From Thiothrix sp. (GTDB lineage Bacteria; Pseudomonadota; Gammaproteobacteria; Thiotrichales; Thiotrichaceae), in assembly GCA_020442915.1 (NCBI GenBank), contig JAGRJD010000097.1:773-33480 (forward strand): DNA of 32,708 nt, written 5' to 3'. Under the pieces are notes generated by a model. That model ran no database searches. It saw only the letters and a list, made by a program, of their open reading frames with translations, and was not told the origin of the DNA. Shown here piece by piece: positions 14,640 through 23,381 of this stretch (positions within the stretch are counted from its first letter, which is position 1; every line of letters starts with the position of its first letter). The position numbers were made by a program, and so were the translations under genes.

Positions 14640-15779
14640 TTACAGGCCCTGTGCCAGCCCGCCCAGATAGTCCAGCGTATACAGTGCATAGGGCACAATG
14701 CATTGCGCATGGTCAGCCGGTTCAGCCTCACATTCAATCAGCTGCACATCGGCAGAACTGCGTGCCTGCATGGCATCACGGGCATGGGTCCCATTGATGA
14801 AGGGGACGGTTTCATCATCCCGGCCATGAAACAGTCGCACGGGGGCCAGCGCCTTCCAGTCATGGACATTCTGTGCCGCCACGCCGCCGGCCCCATGGCT
14901 GATATAGCTGCTGAAAATGCTGTTGTCGAAACTGATGTCGGAATCCTCCGGGATCACCTGTCCCATCAGTGCCGCCGCCAGGGTGTCGGCCAGGCTGCGC
15001 TGGGCTGCCGTGCCACTGGCGCGCAGTGCCAGCAGGGCGTTCAGTGTCGCGCCGACATCATAAGGGCCGGCAGCAGGAACCGCCGCCGTGACCTGCAGGT
15101 CTGCAGTATTCAGGGCCTCCAGGGCCTGCTGTGCCGCCATGGTCACATAGCCCCCCTGGGAATAGCCGGTCAGGAACAGCTGGCCGTTCCGCCTGATCCC
15201 CTGATTGTCCAGCCAGGTCTGTGCCGCCCGCAGCAGATCAATCACCACCATTGCCGACGGTGTTTTCTGCAAATAGGGATGCGGGGCTCCCCGTGAGCTG
15301 CCGTAGCCGAGGTAGTCCGGTGCCAGGGTGATGTAACCCAGGGAGGCAAACAGCAGGGGAGGGGCTGAAGGAGTGAGGTCGTTGCTTGGGGCCTTGGCGT
15401 CATGGTAGATGGTGCCATGCTGAAAACTGAGCAGTGGGCCGGCCAGCTGCGGATTCCTGTCCGGCAGCACCAGCAGGCCGGAAGCGTTGACCAGCGCCCC
15501 GTTCTGGTCCTGGGTGACATAGACCAGTTTGTACAGGGTCACACCGTACTGTAACAGCTGTTGCTGCTGCTGGGACAGCGCGACATCGCCGGCACTGAAA
15601 TCCAGCTCGGCACGTGTAAAACTGGCCAGCCTGCTGGCGGATTGCAACTGTCCGCGGGCAGGTGTCGCCGTATTCGTATTGCCACTGTCGTCACTCCCGC
15701 CTCCGCAGGCACTGAGCAGCAAGGCAATACCAAGCAGCCGCAACGGTGATCCGTAGTTTTTTTTCATCCATCCGAGCAT
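14640..15779 (-). CDS. Secreted lipoprotein alpha/beta hydrolase, lipase-like
   Basis: A 379-residue lipoprotein with a signal peptide ending in LLSAC (lipidated Cys25), followed by a Gly/Ser-rich spacer. The alpha/beta hydrolase fold is shown by SFQHGTIY (oxyanion region), PDYLGYG, the nucleophile elbow GYSQGG with Ser207, an Asp in FHGRDDETVPF and a His in ADHAQC near the end. This layout matches secretory-lipase-like esterases; the natural ester is unknown. The start at 15779 has GAGAGGG 7 bases upstream; a second ATG four codons later is possible. A short hairpin (CACGG/CCGTG) lies just after the stop codon. The gene is insulated from upstream transcription by the terminator at 15843-15871. 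Confidence 0.8.
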   Translation of the reverse strand: MLGWMKKNYGSPLRLLGIALLLSACGGGSDDSGNTNTATPARGQLQSASRLASFTRAELDFSAGDVALSQQQQQLLQYGVTLYKLVYVTQDQNGALVNASGLLVLPDRNPQLAGPLLSFQHGTIYHDAKAPSNDLTPSAPPLLFASLGYITLAPDYLGYGSSRGAPHPYLQKTPSAMVVIDLLRAAQTWLDNQGIRRNGQLFLTGYSQGGYVTMAAQQALEALNTADLQVTAAVPAAGPYDVGATLNALLALRASGTAAQRSLADTLAAALMGQVIPEDSDISFDNSIFSSYISHGAGGVAAQNVHDWKALAPVRLFHGRDDETVPFINGTHARDAMQARSSADVQLIECEAEPADHAQCIVPYALYTLDYLGGLAQGL

Positions 15780-15842
15780 GACAAGGCCCTCTCTTGCAGG
15801 TAAATCTCCTGATTATAAGCAGGTTTAGTGTAACAGGAAAAA

Positions 15843-15871
15843 GCCACCCGACTGGAAGCAGATCGGGTGGC
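15843..15871 (-). terminator. Rho-independent terminator, minus strand
   Basis: Perfect 9-bp arms GCCACCCGA and TCGGGTGGC with an 11-nt loop; on the minus strand the hairpin is followed directly by TTTTTCC. It would stop transcription coming from the marR side before the lipase gene, or end an unrecognised minus-strand transcript. Confidence 0.65.
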
Positions 15872-16241
15872 AAGCTTAAGGAGAAGGAAACCGTAGTGGT
15901 CGGGAAACGGAGCCATCCAGCATTGTGGTTTTTATGGTTATGGGGTTATGCCCGTTTGTTTTTGTTGTTATCGGGCTGGCCCCGTTTCCCTGTCTGGCCT
16001 TCCTGGCCGCCGGTTATTGTTATTAGGGGTTCCGGCTTTCCAGACTGCAGGCAGCGGTTGTTCTTGTTTTTGATACCCTTGTCTGTCGTTCTGGGGACAG
16101 ATTACAAAAACCGTTCCGGGGCTAAAAGTAATGTTTACCGTTAGTCGGTAATCATTTATGCATTCCGGCTGCAGGGCTTGCGGGAGCTGGACGGGGGGTG
16201 AAGGTAAACTTGCGGCGGGTTCCGGCGTTACACCGGGTTTT
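15872..16241. other. Gene-free island of 370 bp with two inverted repeats
   Basis: No convincing gene was found between the terminator at 15843-15871 and marR. The stretch is T-rich on the plus strand and poorer in GC than its neighbours. It holds TCTGTC...GACAGA (16082-16101) and TTACCG-TTAGT-CGGTAA (16135-16151); the latter looks like a TetR-type operator or a hairpin. A plus-strand frame with a GTG at 15896 after AAGGAGAAGG would encode about 82 residues of very unusual composition and is not accepted. A small RNA ending at the minus-strand terminator is possible but unproven. Confidence 0.4.
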
Positions 16242-16733
16242 TCACTGTTCACTCCGTACTGAAACCCGCTGGTACAGCAGCCGGATGGTACGCAGGGTGA
16301 TCTCCATTTCCTCGGGTGGAATGCCGGCTCCCAGCTCCCGTTTCAGGGCCAGTACCTTCGGGATCATGGTGCGTACCAGTTTTTCTCCGTTGTCCGTGAG
16401 CCACACCCGTCGCAGGCGGCGGTCCTTCGCGTCGGGTGCACGTGCTACCAGCCCCTTTTTTTCCATGGAGGCCAGCAGCCGGGTCACGGTGGTCTTGTCT
16501 TTCAGGGTCAGGCGGTTGAGGTCGGACTGGGACAGGCCGGGTCGCTCAAACACCCGTGCCAGCAGCGGAAACTCCTCAATGTTGATCCCCTGATCCAGGC
16601 CGTGACGGCGCAGGTCGATAATCAGCTGTTTGCGCAGCAGGTAGCTGAGTCCGGTGACCAGGAAGCCCAGCATACTCTCCAGCCCCTGCTGGCGCAGCCG
16701 GTCGGGGTCATCATTATCCATGGCATGCGTCAT
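16242..16733 (-). CDS. MarR family transcriptional regulator
   Basis: A 163-residue winged-helix protein. The DNA-binding core is visible as LSQSDLNRLTLKDKTTVTRLLASMEKKGLV followed by the wing with DAKDRRLRRVWLTDNGEKL, the standard MarR layout. Such repressors bind palindromes as dimers and release DNA on binding phenolic or other small ligands. It is divergent to the RND efflux operon, separated by 153 bp that hold overlapping inverted repeats, so it very likely controls that operon and itself. The ATG at 16733 has AGG about 9 bases upstream; an alternative start is four codons on. Confidence 0.9.
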   Translation of the reverse strand: MTHAMDNDDPDRLRQQGLESMLGFLVTGLSYLLRKQLIIDLRRHGLDQGINIEEFPLLARVFERPGLSQSDLNRLTLKDKTTVTRLLASMEKKGLVARAPDAKDRRLRRVWLTDNGEKLVRTMIPKVLALKRELGAGIPPEEMEITLRTIRLLYQRVSVRSEQ

Positions 16734-16837
16734 GGTGAAGCCTGTATCAATGCAGTCATTATGCGTTCACGGTATTTTGTCCACGGTATTTCTGAATTTC
16801 CTGGGGCGGGGCGGTATCCGCTGTGGCTATTCTGTCT

Positions 16838-16869
16838 TATAATCGTTGTATATTGCAACTATTGAGTTG
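16838..16869 (+). promoter_or_regulatory. Promoter -10 box and overlapping MarR-type operator of the RND operon
   Basis: TATAAT at 16838-16843 is a perfect -10 box, although no good -35 box is seen at the right distance. Directly after it are two overlapping inverted repeats: GTTG-N7-CAAC (16845-16859) and CAACT-ATTG-AGTTG (16856-16869). A dimeric repressor bound here would cover the transcription start. The RND adaptor begins at 16887. Confidence 0.5.
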
Positions 16870-16886
16870 GGGCCTGCGGATCAGCC

Positions 16887-18740
16887 ATGAAAATACTGGG
16901 AAAACTGTTTAATCTGCTGTTGTTGCTGGGCATGATCGCCATCGGCGTACTGGGGGCGCGTTACATGATCCAGCGTCAGAAACCACCGGTGCACGAGCAG
17001 ACCGCCATGGACCCGCGTCCGGTCGAGGTCATGACCCTTGTCCGGCGTGATTACACCCCGACCGTGGTGGCTTATGGTGATGTGGCGCCACAGATCGTGT
17101 ATGAGGGCCGGGCCGAAGTCAGTGGCCGGATCAGCTTCCTGCACCCTGACCTGCGGGTGGGGGGCAGCATTGCTGCCGATACCCAAGTGATCGAAATCAA
17201 TCCGGAGGATTACCAGACCAGCCTCAACCAGACCCAGGCGGATCTTTCGGCCAGTCAGTCGCAGCTGGCCCAGCTGCAGCAGGAGGACGAGAATACCCGC
17301 AATGCCCTGAAACTGGCGTTGCAGAACCTCAAGACCGCGCAGCAGAACATGGCCAATGTCCGGCGCAAGGCCGCCCCGATCGAAAAAAACACCGGCCTGA
17401 TCCAGCGCAACATCAATCTGGCCCAGCAGAACATGAGCATCACGCGCAAGAATCTGGAGCTGGCCAAACAGGACCTGGCCCTGACCCGCAATGATCTGGG
17501 GCCGGCGCAGTCTGATCTGGAACTGGCGAAGAAGAATCTGGCACTGGTGCAGAAGGAAATGGCACGGGTGCGTGAACTGGGCAAGCGCCGGCTGATTCCA
17601 CTGACCCAGGTGGATGCCCAGGAGCAGGTGGTCACCCAGCAGCAGCAGGCCGTGTCCCAGCGCCAGCTGGCCATCTCCCAGAAGCAGCAGGCCATCGCCC
17701 AGAAACAGCAGCAGATTCTGCAGCTGGAGCAGTCGCTGGTACAGCAGCAGCAGGCCATTGTGCAGCAGCAGCAGCAGCTGACCCAGCAGGACACCTCCGT
17801 GGCCAGCCAGGATCAGAGCGTGCTGCAGCAGCAGCAGCAGATCATTCAGTACCAGCAGACCGTCACCGACCTGCAGGGCCGGCTGGATACCTACGCCAGC
17901 CGCCGGGCCGCTGCCGTGGCCCAGATTGAGCGCTCCCGCCAGCAGGTCAAAGGCCAGCAGACCACCCTCGGGCGCACGCTGGTGAGCATGCCGTTTGATG
18001 CCCGCATCAGCAAGGTCGGGGTCGAGCAGGGCGAGTTTGTCAGTACCGGCAGTGTGCTGTTCGAGGCCATCAATACCGATGGCGTGGAAGTGCGGGCGGA
18101 GATTCCGCTGCGCCAGCTGGCCGCCCTGCTGGAGCCGCTGCACGGGCAGACCCTGAACTTTCATGCGGCGGGTAGTGTGGCCCTGCTGCGGACCCTGAAC
18201 CTGAAGGCCAGTGTCCGTCTGGTGGGGCTGGAGTCGTCAGCGATCTGGGAGGCGGAAGTGGCGCGCTTTGCCGAGGCGGTCGATCCGGTGCGGCGCACGC
18301 TGGGGGTGGTGGTGACTGTAGCTCATCCGCTGGATGACACCGTGATGGGTGAAAAGCCGCCGCTGCTCAAGGGCATGTATGTGCAGGTGGAAATCCAGGC
18401 CCCGCCGATTCCGGCGCTGGTGCTGCCCCGCCATGCGATTCATCAGGGGCATGCCTATGTCATGGATGCTGAGGATCAGCTGGAAATCCGTCCGTTGACC
18501 ATCCGCCTGCAGGACAGCCGCGAAGCCGTGATCACCGAGGGTGTTGCTGAAGGTGAGCGGGTGGTGCTGAATGACCTGATTCCGGTGATTCCCGGCATGC
18601 CGCTGGTCACGCTGGCAGCGGCACAGGCAGCAGCGGCAGCTGCCCGCAATGCCGAGGCAGGGCAGGGGAGTGCTGCCGCAGGTGACCCGGCAGCATCAGG
18701 TGCTGCCGCTACAACCGATGGGCAGGGTCAGCAGCCATGA
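16887..18740 (+). CDS. RND efflux periplasmic adaptor with an exceptionally long coiled coil
   Basis: A 617-residue membrane-fusion protein (AcrA/HlyD type; about 380 is usual). Residues ~5-25 are an N-terminal membrane anchor. Residues ~45-110 and ~370-560 form the lipoyl, beta-barrel and membrane-proximal domains (VYEGRAEVSGRISFLHPDL; LVSMPFDARISKVGVEQGEFV). Between them are two helical arms of about 118 and 122 residues, very rich in Gln, Leu and Ala, separated by a short break near residues 225-245 (RELGKRRLIPLTQVD) that should be the TolC-contacting tip. The C-terminal ~40 residues are Ala/Gly/Gln-rich. The stop overlaps the next start by 4 bp (ATGA). It should link the permease to an outer-membrane channel; no such channel gene is in the window. 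Confidence 0.88.
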   Translation: MKILGKLFNLLLLLGMIAIGVLGARYMIQRQKPPVHEQTAMDPRPVEVMTLVRRDYTPTVVAYGDVAPQIVYEGRAEVSGRISFLHPDLRVGGSIAADTQVIEINPEDYQTSLNQTQADLSASQSQLAQLQQEDENTRNALKLALQNLKTAQQNMANVRRKAAPIEKNTGLIQRNINLAQQNMSITRKNLELAKQDLALTRNDLGPAQSDLELAKKNLALVQKEMARVRELGKRRLIPLTQVDAQEQVVTQQQQAVSQRQLAISQKQQAIAQKQQQILQLEQSLVQQQQAIVQQQQQLTQQDTSVASQDQSVLQQQQQIIQYQQTVTDLQGRLDTYASRRAAAVAQIERSRQQVKGQQTTLGRTLVSMPFDARISKVGVEQGEFVSTGSVLFEAINTDGVEVRAEIPLRQLAALLEPLHGQTLNFHAAGSVALLRTLNLKASVRLVGLESSAIWEAEVARFAEAVDPVRRTLGVVVTVAHPLDDTVMGEKPPLLKGMYVQVEIQAPPIPALVLPRHAIHQGHAYVMDAEDQLEIRPLTIRLQDSREAVITEGVAEGERVVLNDLIPVIPGMPLVTLAAAQAAAAAARNAEAGQGSAAAGDPAASGAAATTDGQGQQP

Positions 18741-21700
18741 GTCAGGTGATCCGTTATTTCGCCCTGCACCCGACGGCCTCCAATATCTTCATGGTGGCCA
18801 TTATGTTGCTGGGGCTGGCCTCGGTGCCAAGTCTCAACAAGGAGACTTTTCCACGCCTCAAGGCCTCCCGGGTTTCAGTGTCGGTACCCTATCCGGGGGC
18901 CAGTCCCTCTGAAGTCGAGGAAGCGGTCTGCAACCGCCTGGAAGATGCCACCGATGGTATCAGTTTCCTCAAGGAGCAGCAGTGTGAAGCACGTGACAAC
19001 GTGGGAACACTGGTCGCGGAAATGAAGGAAGATGGCGACATCAAGCAGTTCAAGGATGATGTGCAGGCGGCCGTTGACAGTGTGACCGATTTTCCGGCTG
19101 AGGTTGAGGATATCACCGTCAAAGAGCTGGGCCTGATTGATGCGGTGGTGGCACTGGGGATCGTCAGTGACCTGCCGCAGCCGCAGCTCAAGGCGCTGGC
19201 GGAGGATTTCCGCACCCGCATGCTGGCCCTGCCGGATGTACCGATTGTGGAAGTGACCGGTTTTTCCACTCACGAGTACAGGGTGCTGCTGCGGGCGGAA
19301 AGTCTGCAGCAGTACGGCCTCACGGTGCGTGAGGCCGCCAACCTGATCCGTGCCCAGGCGCTGGACCTGCCGGCCGGGGTGCTGGAAACCGCCGGGCGCA
19401 ATTACCAGCTGCGCTTCGAGAACCTGCGCCGCACCCCGCAGGCGCTGGCCGATCTGGTGATCATGAATACCGATAACGGGGGGGAAGTGCGCCTTGGTGA
19501 TATTGCCACCATCCGGGATGAATTTTCCGTACCCGAGCAGCGCAGTACCATCAATGGCCAGCCGGCCACCCTGTTGCTGGTCAGCAAGAACCAGACCGAC
19601 GACACCCTCCGGGTCTATGATGCGGTCAAGGCTTTCGTGGATGCGGAAAACCAGCGGCTGCCGGCGGGAACCCACATCCATATCGTGCTGGATGTGGCCT
19701 CGATCGTGCGTGACCGCCTCAACCTGCTGGTACGCAACGGCTGGCAGGGGCTGCTGCTGGCAACCGGGGTGCTGTTCCTGTTTTTTACCTGGCGCTATAC
19801 CTTCTGGGTGGCCATGGGACTGCCGATTTCCTTTTTGGGCGGGCTGGTGGTCATGAGTGCGCTGGGTGTGACCATCAACATGATTTCCATGGTGGCGCTG
19901 CTGATGGCCATCGGCATCCTGATGGATGATGCCATCGTGATTTCCGAGAGCATTGAAAGTGAATATCGCAAGGATCACCGGGCCGGACATGCCGTCATTA
20001 CCGGGGTCAGCAAGGTGGCTTCGGGCGTTTTCTCCTCCTACCTGACTTCAGCGCTGCTGTTTGGCAGCCTGCTGTTCATGAAAGGTGATCTGGGCCAGAT
20101 CATGGGGGTGTTGCCGGTGGTGCTGCTGTCGGTACTGACCGTGAGTCTGGTGGAGGCGTTCCTGATCCTGCCGGCCCACCTACACCACTCGCTGGAGAAG
20201 CGCCGGGATGCCGGGGGGCGCAATATCCTGCGACGGGGTTTTGATGCCGCCTTCACGGGCCTGACGCAGCTGGTGGGGCGGCTGGCCTACGTGGCCATCA
20301 AGCTGCGTTATCTGGTGGTGGGCGGTACCATCGCACTGCTGATTTTTTCTGCCAGCCTGCTGGCTTCCGGGGTGGTGAAGTTCAAGGGCTTTCCCGATAT
20401 TGAAGGCAATCAGGTCGATGCGCGTATCCTGATGCCACAGGGTACCCCGATCGAGCGTACCGAGGCAGTTGTGGATCAGGTGTTGCAGGCACTGGAGCAC
20501 ACCCTGGAGCAGCTGCCGCCGGAGCCGAAGGGGGAGCTGGTGCGTCTGACCCGTGTCAGCTACAGCGAAAACCAGGATGCCAGTGAAAGCGGGCCGCATC
20601 TGGCCACCATCGGCCTTGAGCTGCTGGGGACCGAGGAGCGCAACATCAGTCTGCGGGAGCTGGAGCGGCTCTGGCGTCTCAACCTGCCGGTGATTCCGGA
20701 TGCGATCAGCATCCAGATCAAGGAGCCGTCATTCGGTCCTGCTGGGCAGGCCATTTCCATGCGCCTGCAGGGGCTGCCGCCGGAGCAGCTGTCAGCAGCC
20801 TCCTGGGAGCTGCAGGGCTGGCTGCGTGGTTATCAGGGCGTATCCAATATTCTGGATGACCTGCGGCCGGGGAAGCCGCAGTTCAGCATCACCCTGCTGC
20901 CGGGTGTGCTGCAGGCCGGTCTGGATGCCCAGACCGTGGCCGACCAGCTGCGTGCGGCTTATCAGGGCGTCAAGGTCTCGGAAGTGTATCGCGGGCGCGA
21001 ATCCTATGAGATCAATGTCCGGCTTGATACCCGTCCGGAACAGGCCCTGCGCAACTTTGAGCAGCTGACCATTTTTTCCCGGCAGGGCGTGGCGATACCG
21101 TTGTCTGCGATTGCCCGTATTGAGGAAACCCGTGAATATGCCCGTATTGTACGCATCAACCACCAGCGTACCGTCACGGTCGGGGCTGACGTCAATGCCC
21201 GGATCGCCAATGCCGGGCAGATTATCACGGCCACCCAGCGGGACTTTTTCCCGCAGCTGGAGCAGCACTACCCGGGACTGAAAATCAGCCTGGAGGGCGA
21301 GACCCAGAACAGCAGCGAGACCAGCCGTTCGGTGCTGACCGGTTTCGGGCTTGGCATTGCCGGGGTTTACCTGCTGCTGTGCCTGCAGTTCCGCAATTAC
21401 CGTGAGCCGGTGATTGTGCTGATGAACATTCCGCTGGCCCTGATCGGGGTGATCTGGGGCCATTATTTCATGGGACTGGACATGACCCTGCCGAGCATGA
21501 TCGGGTTTGTGGCCCTGGCCGGGGTGGTGGTGAATGACTCCATTCTGCTGGTCCAGTTTGTGAAAATGCGTTCGGGGGAGGGCATGAACCTGCATGACGC
21601 TGCGGCCCAGGCGGTTCGTGACCGTTTCCGTGCCGTGTTTCTGACTTCCGTGACCACCATTGCCGGGGTGACGCCGCTGCTGGCGGAAACCAGCCTGCAG

Positions 21701-21889
21701 GCCCAGGTGCTGATTCCGCTGGTGACCAGTATCGCTTTCGGCATGCTGGCCTCCACCCTGCTGATTCTGATGGTGCTGCCGGCGGGCTATTCGATTCTGG
21801 AGGACTTCGGCTTTACCGAGCTGCCGGAGGTGGAGCCGGATGAGCCGGGTGAAGACAGGGCCGGGGCTGCTGCACCGGACGCTGCCTGA
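18737..21889 (+). CDS. RND efflux permease
   Basis: A 1050-residue inner-membrane pump of the AcrB-like superfamily: an N-terminal membrane segment, two large periplasmic loops and about 12 membrane segments. The proton-relay pair is present as Asp397-Asp398 in GILMDDAIVISESIE, and the second half has GVVVNDSILLVQFVKMRSGEG. The N-terminal SVPYPGASPSEVEEAVCNRLED is conserved in the family. It is translationally coupled to the adaptor (ATGA overlap) and probably forms a tripartite pump with an outer-membrane channel encoded elsewhere. Substrates are unknown. The divergent MarR regulator suggests induction by a small toxic compound. The C-terminal tail is acidic. Confidence 0.92.
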   Translation: MSQVIRYFALHPTASNIFMVAIMLLGLASVPSLNKETFPRLKASRVSVSVPYPGASPSEVEEAVCNRLEDATDGISFLKEQQCEARDNVGTLVAEMKEDGDIKQFKDDVQAAVDSVTDFPAEVEDITVKELGLIDAVVALGIVSDLPQPQLKALAEDFRTRMLALPDVPIVEVTGFSTHEYRVLLRAESLQQYGLTVREAANLIRAQALDLPAGVLETAGRNYQLRFENLRRTPQALADLVIMNTDNGGEVRLGDIATIRDEFSVPEQRSTINGQPATLLLVSKNQTDDTLRVYDAVKAFVDAENQRLPAGTHIHIVLDVASIVRDRLNLLVRNGWQGLLLATGVLFLFFTWRYTFWVAMGLPISFLGGLVVMSALGVTINMISMVALLMAIGILMDDAIVISESIESEYRKDHRAGHAVITGVSKVASGVFSSYLTSALLFGSLLFMKGDLGQIMGVLPVVLLSVLTVSLVEAFLILPAHLHHSLEKRRDAGGRNILRRGFDAAFTGLTQLVGRLAYVAIKLRYLVVGGTIALLIFSASLLASGVVKFKGFPDIEGNQVDARILMPQGTPIERTEAVVDQVLQALEHTLEQLPPEPKGELVRLTRVSYSENQDASESGPHLATIGLELLGTEERNISLRELERLWRLNLPVIPDAISIQIKEPSFGPAGQAISMRLQGLPPEQLSAASWELQGWLRGYQGVSNILDDLRPGKPQFSITLLPGVLQAGLDAQTVADQLRAAYQGVKVSEVYRGRESYEINVRLDTRPEQALRNFEQLTIFSRQGVAIPLSAIARIEETREYARIVRINHQRTVTVGADVNARIANAGQIITATQRDFFPQLEQHYPGLKISLEGETQNSSETSRSVLTGFGLGIAGVYLLLCLQFRNYREPVIVLMNIPLALIGVIWGHYFMGLDMTLPSMIGFVALAGVVVNDSILLVQFVKMRSGEGMNLHDAAAQAVRDRFRAVFLTSVTTIAGVTPLLAETSLQAQVLIPLVTSIAFGMLASTLLILMVLPAGYSILEDFGFTELPEVEPDEPGEDRAGAAAPDAA

Positions 21890-22026
21890 TGCCGGCACGG
21901 GAGTCAGCTTCTCCTGAGCTTCCTGAGTGTTCAGGGTTACTCAACCACAACCGATAGGTGCCGTTGCCGAAGCATCAGTGCTGTTCAGGAACAGAGCAAC
22001 GCTGTGTGAGCGGGCGGATTCCATGC

Positions 22027-22893
22027 TCAGGCATAAGTGTGCTCGATATACCCCGCCAATATCTGGCCCAGACGGTTGCCGGGGTGATCGGCGCAATACA
22101 GGATGATGCAGTGTTCCGGCAGGGGGGGCAGGCGCTCACCCGAGCCGATGATTTCCAGTTCATTGCCCAGCAGCCATGCCGGCATCAGGTCGGCACTCAC
22201 ACACAGGTCAGCTGCTGTCATGGCCACGGTGGCACCAACCCCTTCCAGTCTGGCAATGTCGATCCAGTCGATACCGGCCTGATCCAGTACGTCGATGACA
22301 GGCTTGCGAAAGGCGCAGCGTGAGGAAAATCCGATCGGCAACGGCCGCTTTTTCCAGGCATTCCCTTCCGGAGCACCGGTCCAGAGCAGGGGCACCACCC
22401 GGATGACCTTGCCACCTTTCTGCGGTTCCAGCTCGGTGGTCAGCACCACATCCAGCTGGCCGGCCTCGAACTGTTCCCTGAGCGGGTAGGTATTGGCCAC
22501 GGACAGCTTGATTTCCACACGCGGGAAGTCACGGCTGAAGGCGCGCAGTACCTTGGGCATCAGCGGGTGCAGCAGGTCGATCGGCACCCCGAGCCGTACC
22601 TGGCCTTCAAAATCCGGAGCCGTAAGCCGGCCCCAGGCTTCATCATTCAGGGCCAGCATCTGGCGGGCAAAGTGCAGCAGCTGCTCACCGGCCACCGTCG
22701 GGGTCATGCCCTGGGATGAGCGCTCGAACACGCTGAAACCCAGTCCCTGTTCCAGACGCTTGATCTGCATGCTGATGGCCGACTGGGTCAGGTGCAGGCG
22801 TGTGGCGGCCTGTGTCATGCTGCCGGCATCCGCAATGGTGACAAAACTGCGCAGGGTACCCAGATCAAAATGACGCAGGGTTGGAAAAGTCAT
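22027..22893 (-). CDS. LysR family transcriptional regulator, LrhA-like
   Basis: A 288-residue LysR regulator. The N-terminal winged helix-turn-helix is FVTIADAGSMTQAATRLHLT followed by QSAISMQIKRLEQ. The ligand-binding part, with VRLGVPIDLLHPLMPKVL and a terminal LPPLPEHCIILYCAD, resembles the LrhA-like subgroup. The start at 22893 follows GGGA by 8 bases. It is divergent to a DUF1127 gene and pirin, with 117 bp between, so these are the likely targets. A LysR gene next to a pirin gene recalls E. coli yhaJ-yhaK, but I cannot claim orthology. Confidence 0.88.
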   Translation of the reverse strand: MTFPTLRHFDLGTLRSFVTIADAGSMTQAATRLHLTQSAISMQIKRLEQGLGFSVFERSSQGMTPTVAGEQLLHFARQMLALNDEAWGRLTAPDFEGQVRLGVPIDLLHPLMPKVLRAFSRDFPRVEIKLSVANTYPLREQFEAGQLDVVLTTELEPQKGGKVIRVVPLLWTGAPEGNAWKKRPLPIGFSSRCAFRKPVIDVLDQAGIDWIDIARLEGVGATVAMTAADLCVSADLMPAWLLGNELEIIGSGERLPPLPEHCIILYCADHPGNRLGQILAGYIEHTYA

Positions 22894-22985
22894 GATTTTC
22901 CCATCAATGTCTGTGAAACTCAGCTTCAATATTATTCGTTTCCCTGATTGCCTGACAAGGTATAGGATCAATTTCAGTAAAGCCA

Positions 22986-23000
22986 AAGTGATTTCATTTC
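22986..23000. promoter_or_regulatory. Candidate regulator-binding site in the LysR/DUF1127 gap
   Basis: The dyad GTGA-N7-TCAC lies 10 bp before the DUF1127 start codon. Its 15-bp size fits the T-N11-A rule of LysR sites, but a position this close to the start codon would suit repression rather than activation. Confidence 0.25.
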
Positions 23001-23010
23001 ACGGAAATTA

Positions 23011-23298
23011 ATGAGTATTATCATGAACGCAAATACCAGTCTGTCGGCAAACACGTTTTCCGGATCATCATCCTTGTTGCAGGGAGCAGCCGGGTACCTG
23101 TTCCGGCTGCATCAGTACCTGCTGCTGCAGCAGGCCGAATGGTGCCTGCACCAGACCCTCAGGCGCGAGCGGCGGGCACTGGCCGGCCTGCCGGCACACC
23201 TGCTGCGGGATATCGGTGTGACGTCTGACGAGGCTGAGAGGGAAAGCCGGTGTGCCGGTGTGCCCGAGGCCAGAAGAAAAGCCCTCCTGCGGTTGTAA
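23011..23298 (+). CDS. DUF1127 domain small protein
   Basis: A 95-residue, Arg-rich protein. The C-terminal part carries the DUF1127 (YjiS-like) signature: RRERRALAGLPAHLLRDIGV followed by an acidic helix. The N-terminal 40 residues are Ser/Ala/Leu-rich and longer than in the shortest family members. DUF1127 proteins of other bacteria have been linked to RNA binding and to phosphate or metabolic control; no function is assigned here. The start is preceded by GGAA at short spacing; a second ATG four codons later is possible. It is followed by pirin after 83 bp that hold a strong hairpin. Confidence 0.8.
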   Translation: MSIIMNANTSLSANTFSGSSSLLQGAAGYLFRLHQYLLLQQAEWCLHQTLRRERRALAGLPAHLLRDIGVTSDEAERESRCAGVPEARRKALLRL

Positions 23299-23304
23299 GT
23301 GCGA

Positions 23305-23320
23305 CTCCCCGCGAGGGGAG
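23305..23320 (+). other. Intercistronic hairpin between DUF1127 and pirin genes
   Basis: Perfect arms CTCCCC and GGGGAG around a GCGA tetraloop. No U-run follows, so it probably does not terminate; it may stabilise the upstream message or set the ratio of the two products. The 8-bp palindrome CACCGGTG follows immediately. Confidence 0.45.
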
Positions 23321-23381
23321 CACCGGTGTTACGATAATGCCCGTACCGGAAGCTTTTGTTGGCGGGAGGGATTACCAGACC

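Noticed and set aside
15896..16144. Possible small plus-strand gene with a GTG start after AAGGAGAAGG
   Set aside because: The ribosome-binding site is good but the product (about 82 residues) has odd Trp/Pro/Phe-rich composition and no known relatives that I recall; kept only as a note.
17636..17846. CAG-repeat tract as a microsatellite
   Set aside because: The CAG codons are interrupted and follow the heptad pattern of a coiled coil, so protein-level selection explains them.
16881..18164. Long minus-strand frame (427 codons) opposite the RND adaptor
   Set aside because: Its Leu-rich repeats (LLLLG, QLLLL) are the reverse reading of the CAG-rich coiled-coil codons; the plus-strand adaptor is clear.
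21890..22026. Terminator after the RND permease
   Set aside because: Only a short imperfect CTGTT/AACAG hairpin without a U-run was seen; the evidence is too weak.
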